Source of the DNA: Acidimicrobiales bacterium
GTDB lineage: Bacteria > Actinomycetota > Acidimicrobiia > Acidimicrobiales > UBA8190
NCBI GenBank assembly: GCA_030040015.1
Contig: JASHUM010000044.1
Location: 1-38,249, forward strand
Direction: 5' to 3'
Length of the DNA: 38,249 nt
Shown piece by piece: positions 25,926-33,822 of the stretch (the stretch's first letter is position 1; each line of letters opens with the position of its first letter). A model generated the notes under the pieces. It was not told the origin of the DNA and did no database searches. It saw only the letters and a program-made list of their open reading frames with translations. The position numbers were made by a program, and so were the translations under genes.

Positions 25926-26720
25926 ATGCCGTCCTTCACCGCCAAGGACGTCCAAACCCTGCGTCAATCCACCGGCGCCGGCATGATGGACTCCAAGCGC
26001 GCCCTGGAGGCGACCGACGGCGACATGGAGGCCGCCCGGCGCTGGCTCCGAGAGCAAGGACTGGCCGGAGCGGCCAAGCGCGCCGGCCGCCAGGCATCCC
26101 AGGGCGCGGTGGCTCTGGCCGCCGACGGTGGAGCGGCTGCCATCGTCGAACTTCGGTGCGAGACCGACTTCGTGGCCAAAGCCGACGACTTCGTCTCGCT
26201 GGTGGACGAGCTCGCCGCGTTGGTGGCGGCCAAGGGCGAGGAGGCCGTGTCGGAGCGCACCGAGGCCATCGACGACCTGCGCACCAAGCTCAAGGAGAAC
26301 ATCTCGGTCGGCCAGGTGGTGCGGTTCGTCCTCGAGGAGGGCACCGAGCTCGGCACCTACCTCCACGTCCAGGCGGGACGGGGGGTGAACGCCGTGCTGG
26401 TGGAGCTCCGGGGCGGGAGCGCCGAGCTCGCCCACGACGTCGCCGTGCACATCGCCTTCGCCCGCCCCGCCTACTTGCGACGCGACGACGTCCCCGACGA
26501 GGAGGTGGCGGCTGAGCGCTCCACCGTCGAGAACATCGCCCGCAACGAGGGCAAGCCCGAAGCCGCCATGGCCAAGGTCGTCGAGGGTCGCATGAACGGC
26601 TGGTTCAAAGAACGCGTCCTGCTCGAACAGCCCTACGCCCGGGACGAGAAGCGGACCGTCACCCAGCTCCTGGGCCCGGCCGAGGTGGTCCGCTTCGCCC
26701 AGGTCGTGGTCGGCGGCTGA
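25926..26720 (+). CDS. tsf: Elongation factor Ts
   Basis: Nucleotide exchange factor that reloads EF-Tu with GTP. The 264 residues show the N-terminal UBA-like domain (FTAKDVQTLRQSTGAGMMDSK), the conserved TDFVAK motif (80-85) that contacts EF-Tu, and the core ending in KVVEGRMNGWFKERVLLEQPY. The ATG at 25926 gives the usual MPSFTAKDV start, with GGAGG (25911-25915) in the rpsB tail as a rather distant Shine-Dalgarno. pyrH starts 11 bases after the stop. Order rpsB-tsf-pyrH-frr is conserved. Confidence 0.97.
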   Translation: MPSFTAKDVQTLRQSTGAGMMDSKRALEATDGDMEAARRWLREQGLAGAAKRAGRQASQGAVALAADGGAAAIVELRCETDFVAKADDFVSLVDELAALVAAKGEEAVSERTEAIDDLRTKLKENISVGQVVRFVLEEGTELGTYLHVQAGRGVNAVLVELRGGSAELAHDVAVHIAFARPAYLRRDDVPDEEVAAERSTVENIARNEGKPEAAMAKVVEGRMNGWFKERVLLEQPYARDEKRTVTQLLGPAEVVRFAQVVVGG

Positions 26721-26731
26721 GGCCGACGGTG

Positions 26732-27487
26732 ATGCTCACCGCCGATGCCCGGGCAGCCGGCGACGGCGTCGAGCGCCGCAGGCGCGTGGTGCTCAAGATG
26801 TCGGGCGAAGCGCTTGCCTCGTCTGCGTCCGACGAGACCATCGACGCCGAGGTGGTGGAACGCCTGGCGGCCGAGGTCGTCGACGTGCGGAGCGAGCTCG
26901 ACCTCGAGCTCGCCGTCATGGTGGGTGGCGGGAACATCTGGCGCGGCACCACGGGGGAGGGCAAGGGCCTCGACCGTGCCACGTCGGACACCATGGGCAT
27001 GCTGGCCACGGTCATCAACGCCTTGGCCCTCCAGGACGCAGTGGAGCGCCTCGGTCAACCCAGCCGGGTGATGAGCGCCGTGGACATGGCCGAGGTGGCC
27101 GAGCCCTACATCCGGCGCCGGGCCATCAGGCACCTGGAGAAGGGGCGGGTGGTGATCTTCGCCGCCGGCATGGGCAACCCTTACTTCACCACCGACACCT
27201 CGGCGGCACTGCGCGCCGCGGAGATCGAGGCCGAGCTGCTCCTCAAGGGGACGCATTCGGGGGTGGACGGCGTCTACAGCGCCGACCCGAAACTGGACCG
27301 CTCGGCGGTCCGCTTCGACACCCTCACCTTCGGCGAGGTCCTCACCAAGGACCTGCGCATCATGGACCTCACCGCCATCACCTTCTGCAAGGACAACGGC
27401 CTGCCCGTGCTCGTCTTCGACCTCATGGCCCCGGGAAACCTGCGTCGCGCCCTCGCCGGTGAGGAGATCGGTACGCTGATCAAGTGA
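26732..27487 (+). CDS. pyrH: UMP kinase
   Basis: Phosphorylates UMP to UDP in pyrimidine synthesis; bacterial hexameric amino-acid-kinase fold. The 251 residues contain VVLKMSGEAL (about 19-28), the glycine loop VGGGNIWRG (about 64-72), the segment MGMLATVINALALQDAVE, and FTTDTSAALRAAEIEAELLLK then GVDGVYSADPK. The ATG at 26732 is chosen; GTG immediately before it (26729) is equally possible and no Shine-Dalgarno decides. The stop overlaps the frr start as GTGA, so the two are coupled. Confidence 0.96.
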   Translation: MLTADARAAGDGVERRRRVVLKMSGEALASSASDETIDAEVVERLAAEVVDVRSELDLELAVMVGGGNIWRGTTGEGKGLDRATSDTMGMLATVINALALQDAVERLGQPSRVMSAVDMAEVAEPYIRRRAIRHLEKGRVVIFAAGMGNPYFTTDTSAALRAAEIEAELLLKGTHSGVDGVYSADPKLDRSAVRFDTLTFGEVLTKDLRIMDLTAITFCKDNGLPVLVFDLMAPGNLRRALAGEEIGTLIK

Positions 27488-28056
27488 CCGCCGACGACCT
27501 GTCCGGCGTGGTCCTGGCCGAGACCCGGGAGCGCATGGAGAAGGCCGTCACCCACACTCAGGCCGAGTTCGCCGGGGTCAGATCGGGACGCGCCACCGCC
27601 GGGCTGGTGGAGCATCTCCGGGTGGACGTGTACGGCTCGGAGATGGAGCTCCGCCAGATCGCCGGCCTGAGCGTCCCCGAGGCCCGCCTTCTCGTCATCT
27701 CGCCGTACGACAAGTCGACGCTGACGACCATCGAGAAGGCGGTCCAGTCATCGGACCTCGGGATCACGCCTTCGAACGACGGAGCCGTGATCCGGCTGTC
27801 CTTCCCGCCGCTCACCGAGGAGCGCCGAAAGGAATTGGTGAAGGTGGTGCGCCACAAGGCGGAGGAGGGGCGCGTCGCCATCCGCAACTTGCGTCGCACG
27901 GGCCGACACGAGCTCGAGGCGCTCGAGAAGGACGGAGACCTCTCCTCCGACGCTCTGGAGCGCTCCGAGAAGGAGCTTGAGAAGATGACCCACGAGATGG
28001 TGGTGGCCGTCGACAAGCTGCTTGCCCACAAAGAGCAGGAGCTCCTCGAGATCTGA
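27484..28056 (+). CDS. frr: Ribosome recycling factor
   Basis: Splits post-termination ribosomes together with EF-G. The 190 residues fit the family (about 185), with FAGVRSGRATAGLVEHLRVDVYG, SVPEARLLVISPYDKST, SDLGITPSNDGAVIRLSFPPLTEERRK interrupted here only for brevity, and the helical end KMTHEMVVAVDKLLAHKEQE. The GTG start overlaps the pyrH stop. cdsA follows after 35 bases with a strong GGAGGAG before its ATG. Confidence 0.97.
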   Translation: MTADDLSGVVLAETRERMEKAVTHTQAEFAGVRSGRATAGLVEHLRVDVYGSEMELRQIAGLSVPEARLLVISPYDKSTLTTIEKAVQSSDLGITPSNDGAVIRLSFPPLTEERRKELVKVVRHKAEEGRVAIRNLRRTGRHELEALEKDGDLSSDALERSEKELEKMTHEMVVAVDKLLAHKEQELLEI

Positions 28057-28091
28057 GGGCGAGCGGCCGCCGCCAGGGGGCGGAGGAGACC

Positions 28092-29882
28092 ATGGACGAG
28101 CACGACGACCAACCCGAGGACCGGTCCTCAGCTGAGCCCGTCACCGAGCGCGTCCGCATCGTCGGGGCCGAGCCCGCCGCCGTGCTGGCCGGCGAAGAGC
28201 GCCCGCCCGAAGAGGCAGAGCCCGAGGCTCCCGGCCGGCGTGAGGCTCATTACCTGGGGTTCGTCCACCAGGCGACCGCACCTCCGCCGCCGCCTCCACC
28301 TCCACCCGCTCCGGCGGGAGACGGCGGGACCTTGGCCGCCGTGCCCCCCGAGTTGCCCCATTGGGCCGACCCTCCCACCGGGCAGGTTCCCGCCGTCATC
28401 GACCGCCGTGCCGAGGAGAGCGACGAGGACGCGGCGTGGGCGGCCTTCGCCGACAGCGGACCGGTGTGGCGCGAGCACGAGCACGAGTGGGAGGACACCG
28501 GCGGTTTCGAACCGGCCATGCTCGCCGACGACGAGACGCGTGTCGGCGCCCTCGACGAAGCGCCTGTCGAGGAACGCCGGCCATGGGAGTTCGACGACCT
28601 GACTCCGCCCGGTGCCACCCGCGCCGTCCAAAAGGAGGAATCATCCGCTGGTTCCACGGCGGCGCCGGGGTACGAGGACGTCTCCGACACCCACTCCGTC
28701 ACGGCCGAGCACGACCTGGTGGGAACGCCCGAGCCCGGTGGCGGGTCGCAGACGGTGCCGGCACCGGCGCCGCTCCAGCGCGACCTCCCGGTGGACGAGG
28801 GCGCCTTGTCCCGCAGCGCCGCACCGTCCAACGGGCTTCTCGACCCCGCTCCGACCGCGGTCGAAAGTGCCCTCTCCGCCCCCGGCCGCCCCCGGCCCGG
28901 TGGTGAGCCTGCCGAAGCGGGGCGGTCCACGCTCAGTGCCCCGGCGGCCGTCGCCGAGCGGGCGCCGGCACCTCCGCACGCCCCCATCGTCTCGGCCCGT
29001 GAGCGCCGCCGTCGCCACGCCGGCCGCGGCGGCACCCCACCGAGCGGAACGGAGACAGCCTCGGGACGGCGCAACGTGCCGGTGGCGGTGGCCACCGGGG
29101 TGGGCCTCGCCGCCGTCGGGCTGATCTGCTTCGCCGCCGGGCCCCTGGCCACGTTGGTGCTCGCCACGGTGGTGGTGGCCCTGGCCGCAGCGGAGACCTA
29201 TGCCTCGCTGCGCCGGGTGGGCATGCGGCCCGCCACCTTGCTCGGGCTGGTGGCCACCGTGGCGGTCATGGTCAGCGCCTACAGCAAGGGCGTCGCCGCC
29301 CTGCCCCTGGTGATGGTCCTGGTGGTCATCACGTCGATGCTCTGGTACCTGGTCGGAGCCGATCGCTCCTCTCCGGTCGAGGGCATCACCGCCACCGTGC
29401 TCGGCTTCGCCTGGGTGGGGCTGCTCGGCTCCTTCGCCGCGCTCATCCTGGCCCCGTCCATCTACCCCCATCGCCACGGCGTCGCCTTCCTCCTCGGGGC
29501 GGTGGTGGCCACGGTGGGGGCGGACGTCGGGGCGCTCGTCTTCGGGTCGTTGCTGGGACGTCACCAGCTGGCCCCCCACGTCAGTCCGAACAAGACCTGG
29601 GAAGGCTGGGTGGGCGGGGCGGTCCTGTCCGTGGCCGCCTCCATGCTCATCACGGGGCACGTGCACCCCTGGACCCCCTCGAAGGCTGCCATCCTGGGAG
29701 CGGTGGTCGCCGTCGTCGCCCCCCTGGGGGACCTGTGCGAGTCCCTGGTCAAGCGGGATCTCGGGCTCAAGGACATGGGCTCGCTCCTGCCCGGTCACGG
29801 CGGCGTCCTGGACCGGGTCGACGCCATGCTCTTCGTGCTCCCCGCCACCTACTACCTGGTCCGGGTGCTCAACCTCGGGTGA
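28092..29882 (+). CDS. cdsA: Phosphatidate cytidylyltransferase with long N-terminal extension
   Basis: Makes CDP-diacylglycerol from phosphatidate and CTP, the branch point of phospholipid synthesis. The membrane enzyme occupies residues 328-596, with about seven or eight hydrophobic segments and the signature SPNKTWEG (498-505), SLVKRDLGLKDMGS (551-564), PGHGG (567-571) and DRVD (574-577). Ahead of it is a 325-residue hydrophilic tail, acidic and Pro-rich, with nine Pro in a row (64-72), LPHWADPPTGQVPAVI (88-103) and WREHEHEWED (126-135). The family is usually 260-300 residues. ATG at 28092 has GGAGGAG upstream and the tail has coding-like third positions, so the extension looks real. dxr follows after 20 bases. 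Confidence 0.94.
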   Translation: MDEHDDQPEDRSSAEPVTERVRIVGAEPAAVLAGEERPPEEAEPEAPGRREAHYLGFVHQATAPPPPPPPPPAPAGDGGTLAAVPPELPHWADPPTGQVPAVIDRRAEESDEDAAWAAFADSGPVWREHEHEWEDTGGFEPAMLADDETRVGALDEAPVEERRPWEFDDLTPPGATRAVQKEESSAGSTAAPGYEDVSDTHSVTAEHDLVGTPEPGGGSQTVPAPAPLQRDLPVDEGALSRSAAPSNGLLDPAPTAVESALSAPGRPRPGGEPAEAGRSTLSAPAAVAERAPAPPHAPIVSARERRRRHAGRGGTPPSGTETASGRRNVPVAVATGVGLAAVGLICFAAGPLATLVLATVVVALAAAETYASLRRVGMRPATLLGLVATVAVMVSAYSKGVAALPLVMVLVVITSMLWYLVGADRSSPVEGITATVLGFAWVGLLGSFAALILAPSIYPHRHGVAFLLGAVVATVGADVGALVFGSLLGRHQLAPHVSPNKTWEGWVGGAVLSVAASMLITGHVHPWTPSKAAILGAVVAVVAPLGDLCESLVKRDLGLKDMGSLLPGHGGVLDRVDAMLFVLPATYYLVRVLNLG

Positions 29883-29902
29883 CGAAGGTCCGATAGCCGG
29901 CT

Positions 29903-31114
29903 ATGGATCTCGGCACCGCTCCTGAGCGGCCCGCCAACGGGCACCACGGCGGCCCGGTCCGGGTGAGCGTGGTGGGCTCGACCGGGTCGATCGGGACCCA
30001 GGCCCTCGACGTCATCGCCGCCGAGCCCGAGCGGTTCCAGGTCGTGGCCCTGGCCGCCCGGCGGTCGCTGGAGGTGCTGGCCACTCAGGCCAAGGCGCTT
30101 CGTCCCGAGCTAGTGGCCGTGGCCGACGACGAGATGGCGAGCGCCCTGGGTCGTGCCGTCCCTCGTGGGACCACCGTGCTCGCCGGTCCCGACGGGCTGG
30201 CCGAGGCGGCCCGACGAGGGGACGTGGTGCTCAACGCCGTGGTGGGCTTCGCCGGGTTGCCCGTGACGCTGGCCGCCCTCGAGTCGGGCCGGCGCCTGGC
30301 ACTGGCCAACAAGGAGTCGCTCATCGCCGGCGGGCCCGTCGTCCAAGAAGCACGCCGGACCCCCGGGGCGGAGATCGTGCCGGTGGACTCCGAGCACTGT
30401 GCCCTTCACCAGTGCCTGCGGGCCGGGGGTGGAGCCGAGGAAGTCGGCCGCCTCGTGCTCACCGCCAGCGGGGGGCCGTTCCGCGGACGCGACGTGGAGG
30501 AGCTCGCCGCCGTGGGCGTCGAGGAGGCCCTGGCGCATCCCACGTGGCGCATGGGCCCCAAGGTCACCGTCGACTCCTCGACGCTCATGAACAAGGGTCT
30601 CGAGGTCATCGAGGCCCACGAGCTGTTCGGCATCGACTACGACCGCATCACCGTCGTGATCCATCCGCAGTCCGTCGTCCACTCCATGGTCGAGTTCACC
30701 GACGGGGCCACCATCGCCCAGCTGTCGCTGCCCGACATGCGACTGCCGATCGGCTACGCGCTCGGCCACCCACGGCGCCTGGCCCGGGCCTACGGACGAC
30801 TCGACTGGTCGGAGCTCTCCCGGCTCGACTTCGAGCTGCCCGACCGCTCGGTGTTCGCCTGCCTGTCCCTGGCCGAGCAGGCGGGACGCGCCGGCGGCCT
30901 GATGCCCGCCTGGCTCAACGCTGCCAACGAAGTGGCGGTCGAGGCGTTCCTGTCGGGGCGCATCGCCTGGGGCGACATCGCCGCCGTGGTGGGCGACACC
31001 CTCGACAGCTTCGACAGCCCTGACCCCAGTACGGCGCAGGACGTGGTCGAGGCCGACCGCCGGGCGCGACAGCACGCCGAGTCGGCGCTCGAGCACCGGG
31101 GACGGGTCGCATGA
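29903..31114 (+). CDS. dxr: 1-deoxy-D-xylulose 5-phosphate reductoisomerase
   Basis: Second enzyme of the MEP isoprenoid pathway, converting DXP to MEP with NADPH. The 403 residues include the NADPH loop GSTGSIG (25-31), ALANKESLIAGG (133-144), metal ligands Asp162 and Glu164 in VDSEHCALHQCL, the flexible-loop region AHPTWRMGPKVTVDSSTLMN and Glu234 in MNKGLEVIEA. The C-terminus has the usual NAANEVAVEAFLSGRI. The ATG at 29903 gives the family start after a 15-20 residue leader. The stop overlaps the rseP start as ATGA, and ispG follows, so two MEP enzymes flank the protease. Confidence 0.97.
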   Translation: MDLGTAPERPANGHHGGPVRVSVVGSTGSIGTQALDVIAAEPERFQVVALAARRSLEVLATQAKALRPELVAVADDEMASALGRAVPRGTTVLAGPDGLAEAARRGDVVLNAVVGFAGLPVTLAALESGRRLALANKESLIAGGPVVQEARRTPGAEIVPVDSEHCALHQCLRAGGGAEEVGRLVLTASGGPFRGRDVEELAAVGVEEALAHPTWRMGPKVTVDSSTLMNKGLEVIEAHELFGIDYDRITVVIHPQSVVHSMVEFTDGATIAQLSLPDMRLPIGYALGHPRRLARAYGRLDWSELSRLDFELPDRSVFACLSLAEQAGRAGGLMPAWLNAANEVAVEAFLSGRIAWGDIAAVVGDTLDSFDSPDPSTAQDVVEADRRARQHAESALEHRGRVA

Positions 31115-32439
31115 GCTCGATGGCGTCGCGTCCCGCCCCCTCCGAGCACGAAGACGCCGAGCTGCCCCGCTACTCGCCCCGGCCCGGATCGCCTCGCCCC
31201 GACGACTCGTGGCCCTCGCCGCCGAGCGCCCGTCGCTCGCTGGCCGAGCTCGCCGTGATCGTGGCCGCCGTTGTCGCCGCCGCCATCGCCACCCACACCA
31301 CCGACCTGCTCATCGTCATCGTGGCGCTCGTCGTCATGGTGATGCTGCACGAGCTCGGCCACTTCGTCACCGCCAAGTGGAGCCACATGAAGGTGACGGA
31401 ATACTTCCTCGGCTTCGGTCCGCGCCTGTGGTCGGTGCGAAAGGGAGAGACCGAGTACGGAATCAAGGCCATCCCGGCCGGCGGCTACGTGAAGATCATC
31501 GGGATGAGCAACCTGGACGAGGTCGACCCCGCCGACGAGCCTCGGACGTACCGCCAGCAGCCTTTCCGCAAGCGCCTGCTCGTGGCGGTGGCGGGTTCGG
31601 CCATGCACGGGGTGATGGCCTTCGTCTTGTTGTGGGTGTACTTCTCCTTCGCCGGTGTGCCGTCGAACGTCGTGCAGATCCAGTCCTTCGCCCCTCTGGC
31701 CCACGGGGCCGACCCGGCCAGGGCCGCCGGCCTGAGACCCGGCGACGACCTGCTGCGCGTCGACGGCAAGGCGGTGACGGGACCGAACATGATCATCGAC
31801 TTCATCGAGGACCATGCCGGCGTCCCGGTCACGTTGAAGGTCGAGCGCGACGGCCGGACCCGGACCCTCACGGTGACGCCGGCGCCGGTGAGCACCACGG
31901 CGGGGAGGGCACCCCAGGGCCACATCGGCGTCTACCTGGAGGAGCCCAGCGTCTCGGTCAACCCGGCCTCGACCTTCGTGCACTCCGGGGCGGCGCTCGG
32001 GACCACGGTGACGGCGTCCTTCTCGGCGCTGGGGCAGATCTTCTCGCCCCATGGCCTCGACCAGTACTGGCGCGACCTCACCAACGCCAAGGCGGCGGCT
32101 GCCTCCGAGCACAGCACCACCCGCATCCAGTCCATCTACGGGGCGGTGCGCATCGGCGTGGAGGGGGCCGAGGCGGGGTGGGGCGGGCTCGTGGCTGTCC
32201 TCGTGTCCATCAACGTGTTCGTGGGGATCGTGAACCTGGTGCCGATGCTCCCCCTCGACGGAGGGCACGTGGCCGTCGCCGTCTACGAGCGCATCCGCAC
32301 CCGCCGAGGCCGGCCGTACCACGCCGATGTCCGGAAGCTGGCGCCGGTGGCCTACGCCTTCCTCTTGTTCCTGGGGGCGATCGCCGTGTCCGCCTTCTAC
32401 CTGGACATCACCCATCCGCTGGCCAATCCCTTCCACTGA
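31111..32439 (+). CDS. rseP: Site-2 intramembrane metalloprotease, RseP/Rip1 family
   Basis: Zinc protease that cuts membrane-anchored regulators such as anti-sigma factors. The 442 residues have a Pro-rich cytoplasmic N-terminus (1-42), TM segments near 46-60 and 66-80, the catalytic HELGH (80-84), one PDZ domain (about 185-255: GLRPGDDLLRVDGK), and a C-terminal TM block with the second metal ligand in LDGGH (382-386). The start overlaps the dxr stop as ATGA. Location between dxr and ispG is standard for actinobacterial Rip1. ispG is 59 bases downstream with its own ribosome binding site. Confidence 0.95.
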   Translation: MSSMASRPAPSEHEDAELPRYSPRPGSPRPDDSWPSPPSARRSLAELAVIVAAVVAAAIATHTTDLLIVIVALVVMVMLHELGHFVTAKWSHMKVTEYFLGFGPRLWSVRKGETEYGIKAIPAGGYVKIIGMSNLDEVDPADEPRTYRQQPFRKRLLVAVAGSAMHGVMAFVLLWVYFSFAGVPSNVVQIQSFAPLAHGADPARAAGLRPGDDLLRVDGKAVTGPNMIIDFIEDHAGVPVTLKVERDGRTRTLTVTPAPVSTTAGRAPQGHIGVYLEEPSVSVNPASTFVHSGAALGTTVTASFSALGQIFSPHGLDQYWRDLTNAKAAAASEHSTTRIQSIYGAVRIGVEGAEAGWGGLVAVLVSINVFVGIVNLVPMLPLDGGHVAVAVYERIRTRRGRPYHADVRKLAPVAYAFLLFLGAIAVSAFYLDITHPLANPFH

Positions 32440-32498
32440 TCGCGCCCGGTGACCGCCGGCCCCGCCATCCCCGGCACAATGGGGGGAGGAGGTCTTCC

Positions 32499-33773
32499 AT
32501 GAGCCGTCCGGCCACGCCCAGCGCTCCTCGCCGGCGCACCCGGCAGATCCGCCTGGGCTCGCCCCCCGGTCCCTCGGTCGCCGTCGGGGGTGACGCCCCG
32601 GTGTCGGTGCAGTCCATGACCACGACCAAGACGGCGGACGTCGAGGGCACCCTCAGCCAGGTCTACGCCCTGGCCGCCGCCGGGGCCGACATCGTGCGCT
32701 GCACGTGCAACGAGGCGGAAGCGGCCGAGGGCCTGGCCCACATCGTTCCGCGCTCGCCCGTCCCCGTCGTGGCCGACATCCACTTCCACCACGAAATGGC
32801 GTTGGCGGCGCTCGAAGCGGGAGTGCACGGGCTTCGACTCAACCCGGGCAACCTGCGCAAGGCGGACGAGATCCGCCTGGTGGCGAGCGAGGCTCGCGAC
32901 CGCGCCGTGCCCATCCGCATCGGGGTGAACGCCGGCTCGCTGCACCCCGAGCTGTACAAGCGCTTCGGCGGGGCGACCCCCGAGGCGCTGGTGGAGTCGG
33001 CCCGCATCGAGCTGGCGCTCTTCGAGGAGGTCGGCTTCGAGGACGTGAAGATCTCGGTCAAGGCCTCGTCGGTGCCCCTCATGATCGAGGCCTACCGGCT
33101 GGCGTCGGAGACCTTCGACCACCCGCTGCACCTCGGTGTCACCGAAGCCGGGCCGCCGCCGGCGGGACTGGTGAAGGGCACGGCCGGTATCGCCACCTTG
33201 CTGGCCGAAGGCATCGGCGACACCATCCGGTACTCGCTCACCGCCGACCCGGTGGAAGAGGCCCGGGCCGGGCGCCAGCTCCTCGAGGCGCTGGGATTGC
33301 GTGAGCGCAAGGGGCTCGACCTCATCGCCTGTCCGAGTTGCGGCCGTGCCGAGATCGACGTGATCGGCGTGGCCAAGGCGGCCCAGAGCGCCCTCGAGAA
33401 CCGCAACCTGCCCATCCAGGTGGCGGTGATGGGGTGTGTGGTCAACGGTCCCGGCGAGGCGCGCCAGGCCGATCTCGGCATCGCCGCCGGGCGGCGCAAG
33501 GGACATCTGTTCATCAAGGGGAAGATCGTCCGGGTCGTCCCAGAGGACGACATGGTCACCGCCTTGGTCGAGGAGGCGGAGCGACTCGTGGCCGAGGGGA
33601 TCGAAGCCCGTCTGGCTGCCGCCGACGTGGGTGCCGAGGCCGAAGCGGAGGCCGACCGCCGGGCGCTGCTCGAGGCCAAGGGCGAGGACGTCAACCACGC
33701 CGGCGACAAGGTGGAGCTCATCCGTCGTACTGTCGCCGGCCACGGCGACGGCCAGGCGGCGCCGGTTCAGTAG
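32499..33773 (+). CDS. ispG: (E)-4-hydroxy-3-methylbut-2-enyl-diphosphate synthase
   Basis: Fe-S enzyme of the MEP pathway that reduces MEcPP to HMBPP. The 424 residues have the TIM-barrel half (VSVQSMTTTKTADVEGTL, VPVVADIHFHHEMALAALE, GLRLNPGN, RIGVNAGSL) and the 4Fe-4S domain with Cys278 and Cys281 (ACPSCGR), Cys313 (MGCVVNGPGE) and Glu320. After the core there is a charged C-terminal tail of about 45 residues. ATG at 32499 has a strong GGGAGGAGG (32484-32492) upstream; CACAAT at 32475 is a weak possible -10. The stop lies in a 14-bp tandem repeat shared with the convergent proS 3' end. Confidence 0.96.
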   Translation: MSRPATPSAPRRRTRQIRLGSPPGPSVAVGGDAPVSVQSMTTTKTADVEGTLSQVYALAAAGADIVRCTCNEAEAAEGLAHIVPRSPVPVVADIHFHHEMALAALEAGVHGLRLNPGNLRKADEIRLVASEARDRAVPIRIGVNAGSLHPELYKRFGGATPEALVESARIELALFEEVGFEDVKISVKASSVPLMIEAYRLASETFDHPLHLGVTEAGPPPAGLVKGTAGIATLLAEGIGDTIRYSLTADPVEEARAGRQLLEALGLRERKGLDLIACPSCGRAEIDVIGVAKAAQSALENRNLPIQVAVMGCVVNGPGEARQADLGIAAGRRKGHLFIKGKIVRVVPEDDMVTALVEEAERLVAEGIEARLAAADVGAEAEAEADRRALLEAKGEDVNHAGDKVELIRRTVAGHGDGQAAPVQ

Positions 33774-33822
33774 GCGCGGCTCAGTGGGCGCGGCTCAGTG
33801 GGCGCGGTTCAGTAGGCGCGGG
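33771..33822. repeat. 14-bp tandem repeat across the ispG and proS stop codons
   Basis: Three full units (33771-33784, 33785-33798, 33799-33812) and a partial fourth (33813-33822) of the consensus T(A/G)GGCGCGG(C/T)TCAG. The first unit starts with the ispG stop TAG; the third and fourth contain the proS stop and its last codons (Ala-Tyr-stop, read on the minus strand). Sequence just upstream (GCCGGTTCAG) is a partial match. The repeat thus fills the whole 35-base gap between the two convergent genes. It has little inverted symmetry, so it is not an obvious terminator. Confidence 0.9.

Noticed and set aside
33771-33822. CRISPR-like array
   Set aside because: Units are 14 bases and directly adjacent with no spacers; a simple tandem repeat.
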